NCBI GenBank assembly: GCA_001999425.1
Contig: MLHP01000007.1
Span: 1 to 64,000 of the forward strand
Length of the DNA: 64,000 nucleotides
Direction of reading: 5' to 3'
DNA from: Rodentibacter genomosp. 2
Lineage (GTDB): Bacteria > Pseudomonadota > Gammaproteobacteria > Enterobacterales > Pasteurellaceae
The notes below the pieces were generated by a model, which worked only from the letters and a program-made list of their open reading frames with translations, made no database searches and was not told where the DNA came from. The position numbers and the translations under genes are program-made. Below, in pieces: positions 1 to 9,461 of the stretch. Numbering within the stretch: the first letter of the stretch is position 1; the number at the start of each line of letters is the position of its first letter.

Positions 1-2
1 CC

Positions 3-1073
3 AACGACCCGACGGTGGGAATGCTGACCCTGTTTGCCGGCTTAAACGCACCGAAAAGTTATTTAGAAAAAACCATTGAACGGGCCGCCAATGAAATCCA
101 ACAAGAAGCCACCTTCTCAAGAGTGGGAAAATTATTACTCGCCGAAACCAAACCGCATTTTCTCAGCCATTTAAAAGCCGCCTTTATCAGTATGAACACG
201 GCATTGGCGGGGTTAGCCGTAGTGATTGAAATCGGTTACGGCTACGAAGCCTATTACAAAGGGGATACCGTGGGCATGTATGCCGCAATTATGCGGGGTT
301 CGGGTACTTTACTGTCCAGTACCTCAATCGGTTTAATCGGTGTCGCCAAAGCCACCACCAATATGCAATGGCTGGTCAGATTTGGTTATGTGGGGCTGGC
401 GCCGGTTCAGTGATTTTAGTGGCGGGTATCATCACCGACTTTTTCAAACAACCGGATATTGTCACTTGGGTGGATAATGGATTTTGGGACGGAAGTGAGT
501 TTTATTGGGGGGAAAAAGATTAGGGCTTATGAGTGGGGAGACTTAAAACGTCCTGAAAAATTTAGAACTCAATTAAATCAAAGTGTATTTAATTCTTCTC
601 AAAATACATACACAGAAGAGGCATATAAGTTTTATCAAATTGAAATGCAACGTTACTTTAACTTTTCTAGTGAAATTGAAGTACATGATGACAATCAATT
701 TCTCTTTTTCGTGAACTATAAAGGCATTTATAGTCAAGCGGATGCGGATAAAATTAGGATTGAAAGCCCGATCACGGTGCGTTGTCCGGCAACCCCAAAA
801 ACTATTTATGATCAACCCTATAATGAATATCGGGTTGAAGGAAATACATTGCGCTGTCAGGTCGTTTTTGAAAGGGAAGGCGTCGCCAAAATAATGATTC
901 CGCCGCAACAACTTACCGGTTATTTACGGGCAAAACAATATTATTTCCCGACTCCGGTACAATTTAGTTACGGCGACATTAATTATTTATCAATGAGTGT
1001 GTCAATCCCCACTTATCAGGGCAGTGAATATCGAAAACATTCAAATCAAACCGCATTTAACTTTAAAGGATAA
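3..1073 (+). pseudogene. Remnant of a large membrane-active protein, probably a T6SS effector (5' end outside window)
   Basis: The reading frame enters from the left edge (phase of base 3) and runs to about 395, moves to another phase from 395 to about 512, then returns to the first phase until the stop at 1071-1073. The join in the middle reads VGAGAGSVILVAGIITDFF, so the protein is continuous if one G is restored in the G run at 393-396 and one G is removed from the six-G run at 507-512. The N-terminal half has hydrophobic stretches (ALAGLAVVIEIGYGYEAYY, then the segment above) followed by a charged, Trp/Tyr-rich C-terminal domain of about 190 residues. This layout recalls the C-terminal part of VasX-like/BTH_I2691-type T6SS effectors. 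That assignment is from memory of the family and is uncertain. Both lesions lie in homopolymers, so sequencing error or phase variation is possible instead of true decay. Confidence 0.5.
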
Positions 1074-1076
1074 GCG

Positions 1077-1343
1077 ATGAGACTTCTCGAAAAATGGCTG
1101 CATTTTTACCGCACTTACACCTTGGGCTATTCCGTGCGTCGGGTGAATCCTGATGAATTGGAAATTTGCCAAGCCTGAAATATGCTGGACGTGGCTATAC
1201 ATTCCCGTGGCTACTTTGAAAAAAGTAAGATGTTTTGCTATCAAGTGGTTAATTTTACGGATAATTTGCAAAAAAATTGCGTAGGGGTAAAAGCCTACGT
1301 AGTGTCATATCAATCAACTTTTATGGTATTGCAAGAGAGCTGA
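1077..1343 (+). pseudogene. Small downstream gene with an in-frame TGA
   Basis: An ATG lies four bases after the stop of the preceding remnant (taagcgATG). The frame encodes MRLLEKWLHFYRTYTLGYSV and continues to a TGA at 1176-1178, in the context CQA-stop-NMLDVA, then stays open until TGA at 1341-1343. The full readable length is 88 codons. The stop sits where a TGG (Trp) codon would differ by one base, so a simple nonsense mutation is the likely explanation. I do not recognise the family. Its tight coupling to an effector-like remnant suggests an immunity or accessory partner, which is inference. The last codons run into a palindromic repeat, so the natural C-terminus may be lost. Confidence 0.4.
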
Positions 1344-1410
1344 AATTACTCATCTTTCAACAGGCTCCGTAATCATAATTTCAGCTTTGCACAGCTGTTA
1401 CATAATTTCG
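1319..1410. repeat. Imperfect palindromic repeat, degenerate relative of the MITE-like elements
   Basis: An inner perfect inverted repeat, AGCTGAAATTA at 1340-1350 and TAATTTCAGCT at 1377-1387, is extended outwards by TTGCA/TGCAA and TTATG/CATAA pairs. The reverse complement of the right end (GAAATTATGTAACAG) closely matches the left end of the element at 39335 (GATATTATGTAACAG). It is much shorter than the other two copies, and I see no clear flanking duplication. Confidence 0.45.
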
Positions 1411-1431
1411 GCGTTTTTCCCTCAATTAATA

Positions 1432-1490
1432 TTTACGAGCTCATTTCCTTTTGTTAGAATCTGAATTCTAATTGAAACTAATTCTCAATT
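1432..1490 (+). promoter_or_regulatory. Promoter and probable Fur box of exbB-exbD-tonB
   Basis: TTTACG (1432-1437) and TAGAAT (1455-1460) are separated by 17 bases and make a credible sigma-70 promoter. The imperfect palindrome ATTGAAACTAATTCTCAAT at 1471-1489 covers the expected start point and resembles a Fur box when read on the other strand (TTGAGAATTAGTTTCAA). Iron repression of this operon is well known in the family. The site itself is judged by eye. Confidence 0.5.
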
Positions 1491-1516
1491 ACCTTTTATG
1501 CTTTAAGGATAAAAAA

Positions 1517-1969
1517 ATGCCTCAACTTTTTGAATTTTTACAACAATACAGTGATTACATTATTATCGGACTTTTATTTGTTATGAGCGTGATTATGCTT
1601 GCAATGGTTATTGAGCGCTTTATGTTCCTAAGCAGGATTAATGTAGGCAAATATTCTAATATTCATGCATTGGATATTGATTTGAATCGTAATATGACCA
1701 CGATTTCAACTGTTGGTGCGAATGCTCCCTATGTAGGGCTATTAGGTACGGTTATCGGTATTTTATTAACTTTCTATCAAATTGGTCAGGGTGGTGGCGA
1801 TGTGGATGCCGGTAAAATTATGCTGCATCTTTCTTTGGCACTAAAAGCAACCGCACTTGGGATTTTGGTGGCTATTCCTGCTATGGTGTTTTATAGCGGT
1901 TTAAACCGTAAAATTGAAGTAAACCGATTAAAATGGAAAGTGTTAAATTCACAGAAAGATAAGGAATAA
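1517..1969 (+). CDS. exbB: ExbB, proton-channel subunit of the TonB energy transducer
   Basis: This 150-residue inner-membrane protein forms, with ExbD, the proton-driven motor that powers TonB for iron and haem uptake through outer-membrane receptors. The ATG at 1517 is preferred over upstream starts because TAAGGA lies just before it and the protein then begins [20 protein letters not shown], as short Pasteurellaceae ExbB proteins do. There is a first membrane segment at about residues 13-35, then two more around the motif [13 protein letters not shown] and the following [19 protein letters not shown], typical of the MotA/TolQ/ExbB family. exbD starts two bases after its stop. It is the first gene of exbB-exbD-tonB, behind a promoter with a probable Fur box. 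Confidence 0.95.
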   Translation: MPQLFEFLQQYSDYIIIGLLFVMSVIMLAMVIERFMFLSRINVGKYSNIHALDIDLNRNMTTISTVGANAPYVGLLGTVIGILLTFYQIGQGGGDVDAGKIMLHLSLALKATALGILVAIPAMVFYSGLNRKIEVNRLKWKVLNSQKDKE

Positions 1970-1971
1970 TT

Positions 1972-2379
1972 GTGAAAAAATTTGATGAAATCAATATTAT
2001 TCCTTTCATTGACATTATGTTGGTGCTGTTAGCCATTGTTTTGATTACTGCGTCTTTTATTTCGCAGGGAAAAATTCAAGTCAATGTGCCAAAAGCAAGT
2101 ACAACGGTCGCTTTTAAGTCTGATGATTTGGCTAAATTACTAACAGTTACCGCGAAAGGAGAGCTCTACTTCAACGATAAACCTATTTCACAAGAAGCCT
2201 TAGAGGTGGAGATTGGCCAATGGAATAAGGGGCAAAAAGTAACGTTAAAAATTGATGCGGAAGCGAGTTTTCAGGATTTTGTAACTATTACCGACTTACT
2301 TGCCAAAAATGAGATCAAAAATGTGGCACTGGTATCAATGAAAGATACAAATGGTAATTCAAAACCTGCCGGAAAATAG
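1972..2379 (+). CDS. exbD: ExbD, TonB-system motor subunit
   Basis: This 135-residue protein has one N-terminal membrane helix and a periplasmic domain. The sequence [19 protein letters not shown] carries the Asp at residue 14 that corresponds to the essential proton-path Asp (D25 in E. coli). The start is a GTG at 1972, with AAGGA eight to twelve bases upstream (around 1961). An ATG start is not available nearby. It is tightly coupled to exbB upstream and to tonB nine bases downstream, so the three proteins are made together. TolR is the main paralogue to exclude. The neighbouring tonB rather than tolA settles it. Confidence 0.94.
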   Translation: MKKFDEINIIPFIDIMLVLLAIVLITASFISQGKIQVNVPKASTTVAFKSDDLAKLLTVTAKGELYFNDKPISQEALEVEIGQWNKGQKVTLKIDAEASFQDFVTITDLLAKNEIKNVALVSMKDTNGNSKPAGK

Positions 2380-2387
2380 GAAAAGTT

Positions 2388-3152
2388 ATGCAACAAGCTA
2401 AACGTTTATCTCTAGCTTTGCTAATTTCTCTTCTGGTTCATAGCGCTGTAGTGGGAGCGTTATTATGGAATTGGTACGAATCTAATGATAGTGCAAATAA
2501 TCATGCCGGTGAGCTGGCGACGACAATCTCGGTGGAAATGGTGCAGGGAATGCGCATTGAAGAACCCGAACCTGAGCCAGAATCTCAAGAGAGTGAGCCT
2601 GAACCGCCAAAGGAAGAGATAGTGGCGGATCCGACAAAAAAACCGGAACCTGAAAAGAAAAAACAACCCGAGAATAAACAGGAAAAACCAAAACCGCCCA
2701 AAGAAAAACCTAAGAAAGAGGTAAAACAACCGGAGAAAGCACAGAAACTGCCGCAACATTTGCCGGTAGGCGATCGTAATGTCAATTCTACATCGACGAT
2801 AAATTCAAAAGCAACAACTACCAGTACAGTAAATACCAATGCCAATATGGTAGGGAGCGGTTCAAATACAAATGAAATTGCTGCTTATAGAGCCGCACTT
2901 CATCGTGAAATAGAGCGTCGGAAAGAGTACCCAACTCGCGCTAAAATGATGCGTAAGCAGGGCATTGTCCATATTTCATTTAATGTTGGCAATGACGGTT
3001 CATTAAGCGGTGAAAATGTAATGAAATCCTCTGGCGATGAAAGCTTGGATAGAGCTGCATTAAAAGCAGTAAAAAGAGCAAGACCGATTGGACCTAAACC
3101 AAATGGATTTGAAAGTAGAGTCACTGTCCCGGTTCGATTTAGTTTGCAGTAA
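2388..3152 (+). CDS. tonB: TonB, periplasm-spanning energy transducer
   Basis: This 254-residue protein has the classical three-part TonB build. An N-terminal membrane anchor (LSLALLISLLVHSAVVGALL, with the conserved His) is followed by a long Pro/Glu/Lys-rich spacer of alternating EP and KP repeats at about residues 55-125. A C-terminal TonB domain starts near YPTRAKMMRKQGIVHISF and ends VPVRFSLQ. It couples the ExbBD motor to TonB-dependent receptors. The Ser/Thr/Asn-rich stretch between the spacer and the C-terminal domain (about 130-160) is low-complexity and probably flexible. It is the last gene of the operon, with a strong terminator immediately behind. Confidence 0.96.
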   Translation: MQQAKRLSLALLISLLVHSAVVGALLWNWYESNDSANNHAGELATTISVEMVQGMRIEEPEPEPESQESEPEPPKEEIVADPTKKPEPEKKKQPENKQEKPKPPKEKPKKEVKQPEKAQKLPQHLPVGDRNVNSTSTINSKATTTSTVNTNANMVGSGSNTNEIAAYRAALHREIERRKEYPTRAKMMRKQGIVHISFNVGNDGSLSGENVMKSSGDESLDRAALKAVKRARPIGPKPNGFESRVTVPVRFSLQ

Positions 3153-3154
3153 TA

Positions 3155-3184
3155 AAAAAGCAGAGTTTGACTCTGCTTTTTTAT
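3155..3184. terminator. Terminator after tonB, probably bidirectional with glmU
   Basis: The stem AAAAGCAGAG / CTCTGCTTTT has a five-base loop and T/A runs on both sides. It lies between two convergent genes, so it can serve tonB on the plus strand and glmU on the minus strand. Confidence 0.85.
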
Positions 3185-3201
3185 TATTATGACATTGGCT
3201 C

Positions 3202-4572
3202 TTATTTTTTCTTCATAGGACGTTGCCAGCCTTGAATATGACGTTGTGGCACACGTGTAATTACTAACTCATCTTTTGCGACATTACGTGTGATGGTTGA
3301 GCCTGCCCCAATTGTTGCGCCATCTTCAACCGTAACAGGCGCCACTAATTGTGTATCTGACCCCACGAAGACATTATCACCGATAATGGTTTTAAATTTA
3401 TTGGCACCGTCATAATTGCAGGTGATCACACCGGCGCCAATATTACAATTTGAGCCGATTTCACTGTCTCCTATATAGGTTAAATGGTTCACTTTTGAAC
3501 CTTTACCAACAAGGGATTTTTTAATTTCCACAAAGTTGCCGACATGAGTTTCAGCGGCAAGCTCTGCACCCGGGCGTAAACGGGAGAACGGCCCAATCGC
3601 CGCTTTTTCGCCAATGGTTGCATCTTCCAATACGGAATAAGGTTTCACTTCCACATCATCTCCGATCACCACATTTTTTAATAGACAACCGGCACCAATT
3701 TTTACCCGATTTCCTAACCGCACTTTGCCTTCAATAATCACATTTACATCAATTTCCACGTCTTTACCGTGTTCTAGCGATCCTCGCAAATCGAAACGGG
3801 TCGGATCAAATAACATCACACCTTCTAACAATAAGCGTTCAGCTTGTTTATGTTGATAGTAACGTTCAAGTGCGGCTAGCTGTAAACGGTTATTCGCCCC
3901 TTCTACTTCCATTCTATCCATCGCTTGAACGGCAACAACTTGATAACCGTCTTGGTTTGCGAGTGCAATTAAATCCGTTAAATAGTATTCGCCTTGTGCA
4001 TTATTATTGCCGACACGTGCAAGCCATTTTTTGAGGCTTGCTCCATCGGATACCATGACACCGGTATTCACTTCCTGAACTTTTAATTGTTCTGCATTCG
4101 CATCTTTTTGTTCCACAATGGCAACGACACGGCCATTTTCACGAATAATACGCCCATAGCCGGTTGGATTGTCGAGCTGCACAGTCAATAAGGCAATGCC
4201 GTTTTCCGGTTTTGCTGCGATCAGTTTTTCTAGGGTTTCTTTGGTAATAAGCGGTGCATCACCGTAAAGCACCACAATATTTTCATCGTCTTTAAAAAAC
4301 GGTGCGGCCTGTTGCACTGCGTGTGCTGTGCCAAGTTGTTCCGTTTGCAGAACCCAATTAACCTTTTCATTGGCAAGGCGTTCACGCATTAATTCACCGC
4401 CATGTCCGTAAATTAAATGTACGTTTTCGGCCCCTAAAGAATTTGCCGTATCAATCACATGTTTCACCATCGGCTTACCTGCTACCGTATGCAGTACCTT
4501 TGGCAAATCCGAGTACATACGTGTCCCTTTTCCTGCCGCCAAAATGACCGCACTTAATGTTTTGTTCATCAT
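3202..4572 (-). CDS. glmU: GlmU, bifunctional UDP-GlcNAc synthesis enzyme
   Basis: GlmU acetylates glucosamine-1-P and then joins it to UTP, giving UDP-GlcNAc for peptidoglycan and LPS in the cytoplasm. The N-terminal uridyltransferase signature is [20 protein letters not shown]. The C-terminal half is a left-handed beta helix of hexapeptide repeats with acetyltransferase residues in [11 protein letters not shown] and [15 protein letters not shown]. The start at 4572 (MMNKTLSAV) gives 456 residues, the usual length. ATG 4569 is an equal alternative, and the longer upstream frame has no ribosome site. It stands alone, divergent from fucR and convergent with tonB. The precursor step, GlmS, is encoded at 18711. 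Confidence 0.96.
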   Translation of the reverse strand: MMNKTLSAVILAAGKGTRMYSDLPKVLHTVAGKPMVKHVIDTANSLGAENVHLIYGHGGELMRERLANEKVNWVLQTEQLGTAHAVQQAAPFFKDDENIVVLYGDAPLITKETLEKLIAAKPENGIALLTVQLDNPTGYGRIIRENGRVVAIVEQKDANAEQLKVQEVNTGVMVSDGASLKKWLARVGNNNAQGEYYLTDLIALANQDGYQVVAVQAMDRMEVEGANNRLQLAALERYYQHKQAERLLLEGVMLFDPTRFDLRGSLEHGKDVEIDVNVIIEGKVRLGNRVKIGAGCLLKNVVIGDDVEVKPYSVLEDATIGEKAAIGPFSRLRPGAELAAETHVGNFVEIKKSLVGKGSKVNHLTYIGDSEIGSNCNIGAGVITCNYDGANKFKTIIGDNVFVGSDTQLVAPVTVEDGATIGAGSTITRNVAKDELVITRVPQRHIQGWQRPMKKK

Positions 4573-4693
4573 AAATTCTCTCTTGTGATCAAAAAGTCGA
4601 AACATTTTAGCGTAGAAAGGAAAAGATGATAAGTTGTTTATTTTTTCTAAAAAACTCTATAATGAGACAATTTTTGAGCGATTCGGGGTGAAT

Positions 4694-5443
4694 ATGCGTA
4701 ATAGAGATGACATGATTTTGCAATGGATTAACCAACAAGGAAAAGCCAGTGTGACTGAACTGGCTGAAAAGTGTGAAATATCTGTTGAAACCATCCGACG
4801 TGATCTGAATCGACTTGAAAAACGAGGATTACTTTATCGTACCCATGGTGGGGCGATAAGTAATAAAACGACTGATCTTGGCTCTTTTTTTCAGACTCGG
4901 CGATATATTAATGCAACGGCAAAACGATATATTGCTAAAAATGCGCTTGAATTACTTTATGAAAATGCGGTGATTGGATTAGATGCAAGCTCTACCAGTT
5001 GGTATTTTGCGCATTTAATGCCGGATATTCCTTGCACTGTGGTGACTAATTCTATGCTTAATATCAACGCATTGGTTAATAAACCTAATATAAAAACCAT
5101 TGTTACCGGTGGGGTCTATTCATCAAAATATGAAGCATTTTATGGGCCATTATCAGAATACTTATTACAACGCCTCCATATAAACTTTTCTATTTTTTCT
5201 TGTTCCGGTATTGATAATCAAGGAAACATTTGGGAATCCAACGAGTTAAATGCGTCTTTAAAGCGTAAAATGATGGAAGCATCAGAGCATGCTTATCTTT
5301 TGGCGGATCATTCCAAATTTGAGAAAAAAAGCCTTATACAATTAACTGAATTGAGTGAAATTAATACTATTTTTACTGATTCCGATTTATCTGAAACACT
5401 TCAGGCATATTGCGAAAAACACGATATTTTGACCGTTTCATAA
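4694..5443 (+). CDS. fucR: FucR, DeoR-family regulator of the fucose operon
   Basis: This 249-residue DeoR-type regulator has an N-terminal helix-turn-helix (KASVTELAEKCEISVETIRRD, residues about 17-37) and a DeoRC sugar-phosphate sensor domain with the motifs GLDASSTSWYFA and LLADHSKFEKKS. In E. coli, FucR activates the fuc genes in response to fuculose-1-phosphate. The ATG at 4694 is chosen because GGGGTG precedes it and MRNRDDMILQWINQQGKA is the natural DeoR N-terminus. It sits directly upstream of fucI in the same direction, with a CRP site in the gap. The role follows from context and family. The inducer here is inferred. Confidence 0.9.
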   Translation: MRNRDDMILQWINQQGKASVTELAEKCEISVETIRRDLNRLEKRGLLYRTHGGAISNKTTDLGSFFQTRRYINATAKRYIAKNALELLYENAVIGLDASSTSWYFAHLMPDIPCTVVTNSMLNINALVNKPNIKTIVTGGVYSSKYEAFYGPLSEYLLQRLHINFSIFSCSGIDNQGNIWESNELNASLKRKMMEASEHAYLLADHSKFEKKSLIQLTELSEINTIFTDSDLSETLQAYCEKHDILTVS

Positions 5444-5521
5444 TAAATAATGACCGAATTTACCGTTTGTTAAAAATATAAGCAATAATCGGTCATTATT
5501 TTCCCGAAAAAATACCCGATT

Positions 5522-5541
5522 ATTGTGATCCCTTTCACAAA
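5522..5541. promoter_or_regulatory. CRP-binding site upstream of fucI
   Basis: TGTGA (5524-5528), six bases, then TCACA (5535-5539) form a perfect CRP core palindrome, about 130 bases before the fucI start. This implies cAMP-CRP activation of the fuc operon. Confidence 0.85.
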
Positions 5542-5671
5542 TTTGAAATCAACTTCATGTTTCTCCTATTTTCTTTCATTTTTTTATTCAAAAATAATTT
5601 CAAGTTAAGCAGATAAACCGCTTATCCGAGATTTCAATATGAATGTTAAAAATGATAGGAGAGACTCTATT

Positions 5672-7441
5672 ATGACATCTTTTACCCAAACCAATCGTAT
5701 TAAAATCGGTATTCGTCCAACCATTGACGGTCGTCGTATGGGCGTACGTGAATCATTAGAAGATCAAACCATGCGTATGGCAACATCTGTTGCAGACTTG
5801 TTACAAACACATATTCGCCATACAGATGGTTCTTTTGTTAGTTGTGTGATTGCCGATACTTGTATCGGTGGCGTTGCTGAAGCCGCGGCTTGTGCGGATA
5901 AATTTAAACGTGAAAATGTGGGATTAACCATTACTGTAACCCCTTGCTGGTGCTACGGTTCTGAGACTATTGATATGGATCCGCATATGCCAAAAGCCAT
6001 TTGGGGATTTAATGGCACTGAACGCCCGGGGGCGGTTTATCTTGCTGCTGCACTTGCAGGTCATTCCCAATTAGGTTTACCGGCATTCTCAATTTATGGT
6101 ACAGAAGTTCAGGAAGCTGATGATACAGAAATTCCGGAGGATGTAAAAGAAAAACTCTTACGTTTTGCTCGTGCCGGTCTCACCGTAGCAACCATTCGTG
6201 GTAAATCTTATTTGTCTATTGGTTCTGTCTCTATGGGGATCGCCGGATCCATTGTGAACCAGCAATTTTTCCAAGAATACCTCGGTATGCGTAATGAATA
6301 TGTTGATATGACAGAAATCAAACGTCGTTTAGATCGCAAAATTTATGATCAAGAAGAAGTGGACTTAGCACTTTCTTGGGTAAAACAATATTGCAAAGAG
6401 GGCGTTGATGTAAATAGCCTTGAAAATCAACGCAGTGCAGAAGAACGCGCCGAGCTTTGGGAAAATGTGGTGAAAATGACCATCATTACTCGTGATTTGA
6501 TGGTAGGGAATCCGAAATTAGCGAAATTAAATTATGCGGAAGAAGCACTAGGTCATAACGCCATTGCAGCCGGTTTCCAAGGTCAACGTCATTGGACGGA
6601 TCATTTGCCAAACGGTGATTTTATGGAAGCAATGTTGAACTCTACTTATGATTGGAATGGCGTTCGTCCTCCCTATATTCTTGCCACTGAAAATGACAGT
6701 TTGAATGCGGTATGTATGCTGTTCGGACATCAATTGACCGGTCAGGCTCAAGTTTTTGCTGATGTGCGTACTTATTGGAGCCCTGAATCCGTTGAACGTG
6801 TAACCGGTTGGAAACCGGAAAGCGGCTTTATTCATTTAATTAACTCCGGTTCCGCAGCGCTTGACGGTACGGGGCAGCATCAAGATGAGAATGGCAAACC
6901 CACGATTAAACCGGCCTGGGAAGTAACCGAAGAAGATGGCAAACGTTGTTTGGATCATACCCGTTGGTGTCCGGCGGTACATGAATATTTCCGTGGTGGC
7001 GGTTTATCTTCCCAATTTTTAACTAAAGGCGGTATGCCGTTCACCATGCATCGTATTAACCTGATCAAAGGATTAGGGCCGGTATTACAAATTGCCGAAG
7101 GTTGGTCAATTGATTTACCGGAACAAGTCCACGATATCCTCAACAAACGCACGAATGAAACTTGGCCGACGACGTGGTTTGTTCCTCGCCTAACAGGCAA
7201 AGGCGCATTCACCGATGTGTATTCTGTCATGGCAAATTGGGGAGCGAACCATTGTGTCGCCACTTATGGACATATTGGTTCAGATCTCATCACCCTTGCC
7301 TCAATGTTACGCATTCCGGTTTGTATGCATAACGTTGATGAACGCAATATATTCCGTCCAAGTGCTTGGAATGGTTTTGGCCAAGATAAAGAAGGTCAGG
7401 ATTATCGCGCTTGTGAAAACTTCGGGCCGCTTTATAAATAA
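5672..7441 (+). CDS. fucI: L-fucose isomerase
   Basis: FucI converts L-fucose to L-fuculose, the first step of fucose use, and needs Mn2+. The 589-residue sequence follows the family from end to end: [20 protein letters not shown] at the start, [25 protein letters not shown], the metal-site region [20 protein letters not shown], and [15 protein letters not shown] near the end. The ATG at 5672 is taken because AGGAGAG lies eight to fourteen bases before it. An ATG at 5639 would add eleven residues without homology. It is first in the operon fucI-fucK-fucU-fucA-fucP, behind a CRP site and fucR. The 121-base gap before fucK holds two short hairpins. Confidence 0.97.
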   Translation: MTSFTQTNRIKIGIRPTIDGRRMGVRESLEDQTMRMATSVADLLQTHIRHTDGSFVSCVIADTCIGGVAEAAACADKFKRENVGLTITVTPCWCYGSETIDMDPHMPKAIWGFNGTERPGAVYLAAALAGHSQLGLPAFSIYGTEVQEADDTEIPEDVKEKLLRFARAGLTVATIRGKSYLSIGSVSMGIAGSIVNQQFFQEYLGMRNEYVDMTEIKRRLDRKIYDQEEVDLALSWVKQYCKEGVDVNSLENQRSAEERAELWENVVKMTIITRDLMVGNPKLAKLNYAEEALGHNAIAAGFQGQRHWTDHLPNGDFMEAMLNSTYDWNGVRPPYILATENDSLNAVCMLFGHQLTGQAQVFADVRTYWSPESVERVTGWKPESGFIHLINSGSAALDGTGQHQDENGKPTIKPAWEVTEEDGKRCLDHTRWCPAVHEYFRGGGLSSQFLTKGGMPFTMHRINLIKGLGPVLQIAEGWSIDLPEQVHDILNKRTNETWPTTWFVPRLTGKGAFTDVYSVMANWGANHCVATYGHIGSDLITLASMLRIPVCMHNVDERNIFRPSAWNGFGQDKEGQDYRACENFGPLYK

Positions 7442-7498
7442 GTGATGATTGGCACGTGCTTTGCAACGCGTGCCGCCATTCCATCAAAACCCACATTG

Positions 7499-7536
7499 AA
7501 GTGCGGTCAAAAATTCATTTATTTTTTCAACCGCAC
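7499..7536. terminator. Paired uptake sequences forming a hairpin between fucI and fucK
   Basis: AAGTGCGG (from 7499) and CCGCAC (7531-7536) are inverted uptake cores that can pair, followed by CTTTTTCTC. A smaller hairpin GGCACG/CGTGCC lies just upstream at 7451-7474. Within an operon this would act as a leaky terminator or mRNA 3'-end stabiliser for fucI. Confidence 0.55.
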
Positions 7537-7562
7537 CTTTTTCTCAATTTTAGGGAGGGCTT

Positions 7563-8996
7563 ATGCCTATCGTACTGATTTTTGATTGTGGTGCGACCAA
7601 TTTACGTACTATTGCGATGAGTGATAAAGGCGAAATTTTGGCATCCCATCATATTGCGAACAATACCCAACCTGATGTCAAATTCGCTGATTATCATATT
7701 TGGGACTTTGAAGAAATCTGGCAAAAATTATCCGATTGTGCCGCTCACACGATTAACCAATTAAAACAACAATATATTGATCTAAAAGATATTGTTGGCA
7801 TTTCTGTTACAACATTTGGTGTGGATGGCGCACCATTTGATCATCATGGGCAACAGCTTTATCCGATTATTTCTTGGAAATGCCCTCGCACAATTCCGGT
7901 GATAGAAAACATTGCTAACTTATTAGACATCAAAGCCTTTTACCAACGTAATGGTATTGGTCAATACAGCTTCAACACTTTATTTAAGCTACTTTGGTTG
8001 AAAGAACATGAACCAGAAATTTTCCAAAAAATGGATAAGTTTGTATTCATTTCTTCCATGATAAACCAACGTTTAACCGGCGAATGGACAACCGATCACA
8101 CTATGGCAGGCACCTCTATGATGACGAATCTTGCTACCGGTGATTGGGATGAAGGCATTTTGCAGTTGCTTGGGTTAACCTCAAATCATTTTCCACCAAT
8201 CCGCCATGCCGGTGAAAAAGTAGGCGAACTCACCACCGCACTTGCTACCCGTTGGGGGTTAAATTGCATTCCGGTGATTGCTTGCGGGCATGATACTCAG
8301 TTTGCCGTATTCGGTTCAGGAGCAGGATTAAATCAACCTGTGCTGAGTTCCGGTACTTGGGAAATTTTAATGGCTCGTACAGAACAAGCCGCGCCTCAAT
8401 TTGATTTTGTATCACAAGGATTAACCACTGAATTTGATGCACAGGCACAAAAATTTAATCCCGCCGTGCAATGGGTCGGTTCGGGCATTATGGAGTGGTT
8501 GGGTAAGTTATTGTTCGCTGATGTGTATGGCTCCGACCAATATTACGCCACGATGATTCAAGAAGGTTACGAGGCAGGTGAAAACGACATCAAAAGTGCG
8601 GTCGATTTTCAAGGCGTTTTTAGCCAATCCGGTAAAGGCAACATTGCAGGACTTTCCATGTTTGCGACGCGTGGCGAAATCTATCGTGCCGCACTCCACT
8701 ACATGGCAAATCAACTCAAACAGGGATTGAACGTATTACAGCAAGTCAGTCATTTCAAAGCCGAGAGTTTGATCTGTGTCGGGGGCGGTTCTAAAAATCC
8801 GCTTTGGAACCAAATCCGTGCTGATGTTTTGGGTTTACCCATTGATGTGGTTGATGTTGCGGAAAGCACAGTGCTAGGCGCAGCGATGTTTACCTTTGCG
8901 GGAGTTGGTATTTACGATAGTCCGGAAGCCGCTCAAAAAGCCATGCAGCCACAACGCAAACGTATTTATCCTCAGTTTAATTTTGCAAACGAATAG
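7563..8996 (+). CDS. fucK: L-fuculokinase
   Basis: FucK phosphorylates L-fuculose to L-fuculose-1-phosphate with ATP. The 477-residue protein belongs to the FGGY kinase family. The N-terminal phosphate-binding loop reads [12 protein letters not shown], the hinge region [12 protein letters not shown], the second ATPase motif [10 protein letters not shown], and the C-terminal FGGY-type segment [20 protein letters not shown]. The start follows a strong AGGGAGGG site seven bases upstream. It lies second in the fuc operon, ten bases before fucU. H. influenzae has the same order; fucK is well known there as a typing locus that is sometimes deleted, but it is intact here. Confidence 0.96.
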   Translation: MPIVLIFDCGATNLRTIAMSDKGEILASHHIANNTQPDVKFADYHIWDFEEIWQKLSDCAAHTINQLKQQYIDLKDIVGISVTTFGVDGAPFDHHGQQLYPIISWKCPRTIPVIENIANLLDIKAFYQRNGIGQYSFNTLFKLLWLKEHEPEIFQKMDKFVFISSMINQRLTGEWTTDHTMAGTSMMTNLATGDWDEGILQLLGLTSNHFPPIRHAGEKVGELTTALATRWGLNCIPVIACGHDTQFAVFGSGAGLNQPVLSSGTWEILMARTEQAAPQFDFVSQGLTTEFDAQAQKFNPAVQWVGSGIMEWLGKLLFADVYGSDQYYATMIQEGYEAGENDIKSAVDFQGVFSQSGKGNIAGLSMFATRGEIYRAALHYMANQLKQGLNVLQQVSHFKAESLICVGGGSKNPLWNQIRADVLGLPIDVVDVAESTVLGAAMFTFAGVGIYDSPEAAQKAMQPQRKRIYPQFNFANE

Positions 8997-9006
8997 GAGC
9001 AATCTC

Positions 9007-9441
9007 ATGTTAAAAGGTATTCATCCGGCAATTTCCCCCGCGTTACTCAAAATTCTTGCCGAAATGGGGCATGGCGATGAACTCGTACTTGCTGACGCAC
9101 ATTTTCCGGCGCATTCGTTGCATCAAAACGTGGTTCGGGCAGACGGCATTTCTATCGAAACGCTATTAGCAGGCATCTCGCCATTATTTGAATTTGACAC
9201 TTATGTCGAAGCACCATTGGTAATGATGCAAGCGGTGCAAGGCGATATGCTCGATCCCGAAGTTGAAAAACGCTATCTCAATGCGATTCAAAGTGCGGTC
9301 GGTTTTGTGCCTAATCTCACCCGTATTGATCGCTTTGATTTCTATCAGCGTGCAAAACAAGCCTATGCCATCGTTATCACCGGAGAAACCGCCAAATACG
9401 GCAACATTATTATCAAAAAAGGGGTTACGCCCGTTTTATAA
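9007..9441 (+). CDS. fucU: L-fucose mutarotase
   Basis: FucU interconverts the alpha and beta anomers of L-fucose so that FucI gets the form it uses. The protein has 144 residues, the normal RbsD/FucU length, with the conserved N-terminal block [20 protein letters not shown] holding the catalytic His and Asp. ATG 9007 is preceded by AGGAGCAAT. A longer frame that overlaps fucK is not credible. It is placed between fucK and fucA, twenty bases before the latter. Confidence 0.95.
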   Translation: MLKGIHPAISPALLKILAEMGHGDELVLADAHFPAHSLHQNVVRADGISIETLLAGISPLFEFDTYVEAPLVMMQAVQGDMLDPEVEKRYLNAIQSAVGFVPNLTRIDRFDFYQRAKQAYAIVITGETAKYGNIIIKKGVTPVL

Positions 9442-9461
9442 CAAGTTAGAGGTACTTAAAA

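Noticed and set aside
1176-1178. TGA in the small gene at 1077 as a second selenocysteine codon
   Set aside because: No SECIS-like hairpin follows at the right distance, the protein is not a known selenoprotein, and the preceding gene is also broken. A nonsense mutation is simpler.
2463-2845. Antisense ORFs rich in Phe and Leu opposite tonB
   Set aside because: They arise from the Pro/Lys/Glu repeats of tonB read backwards and have no ribosome site.
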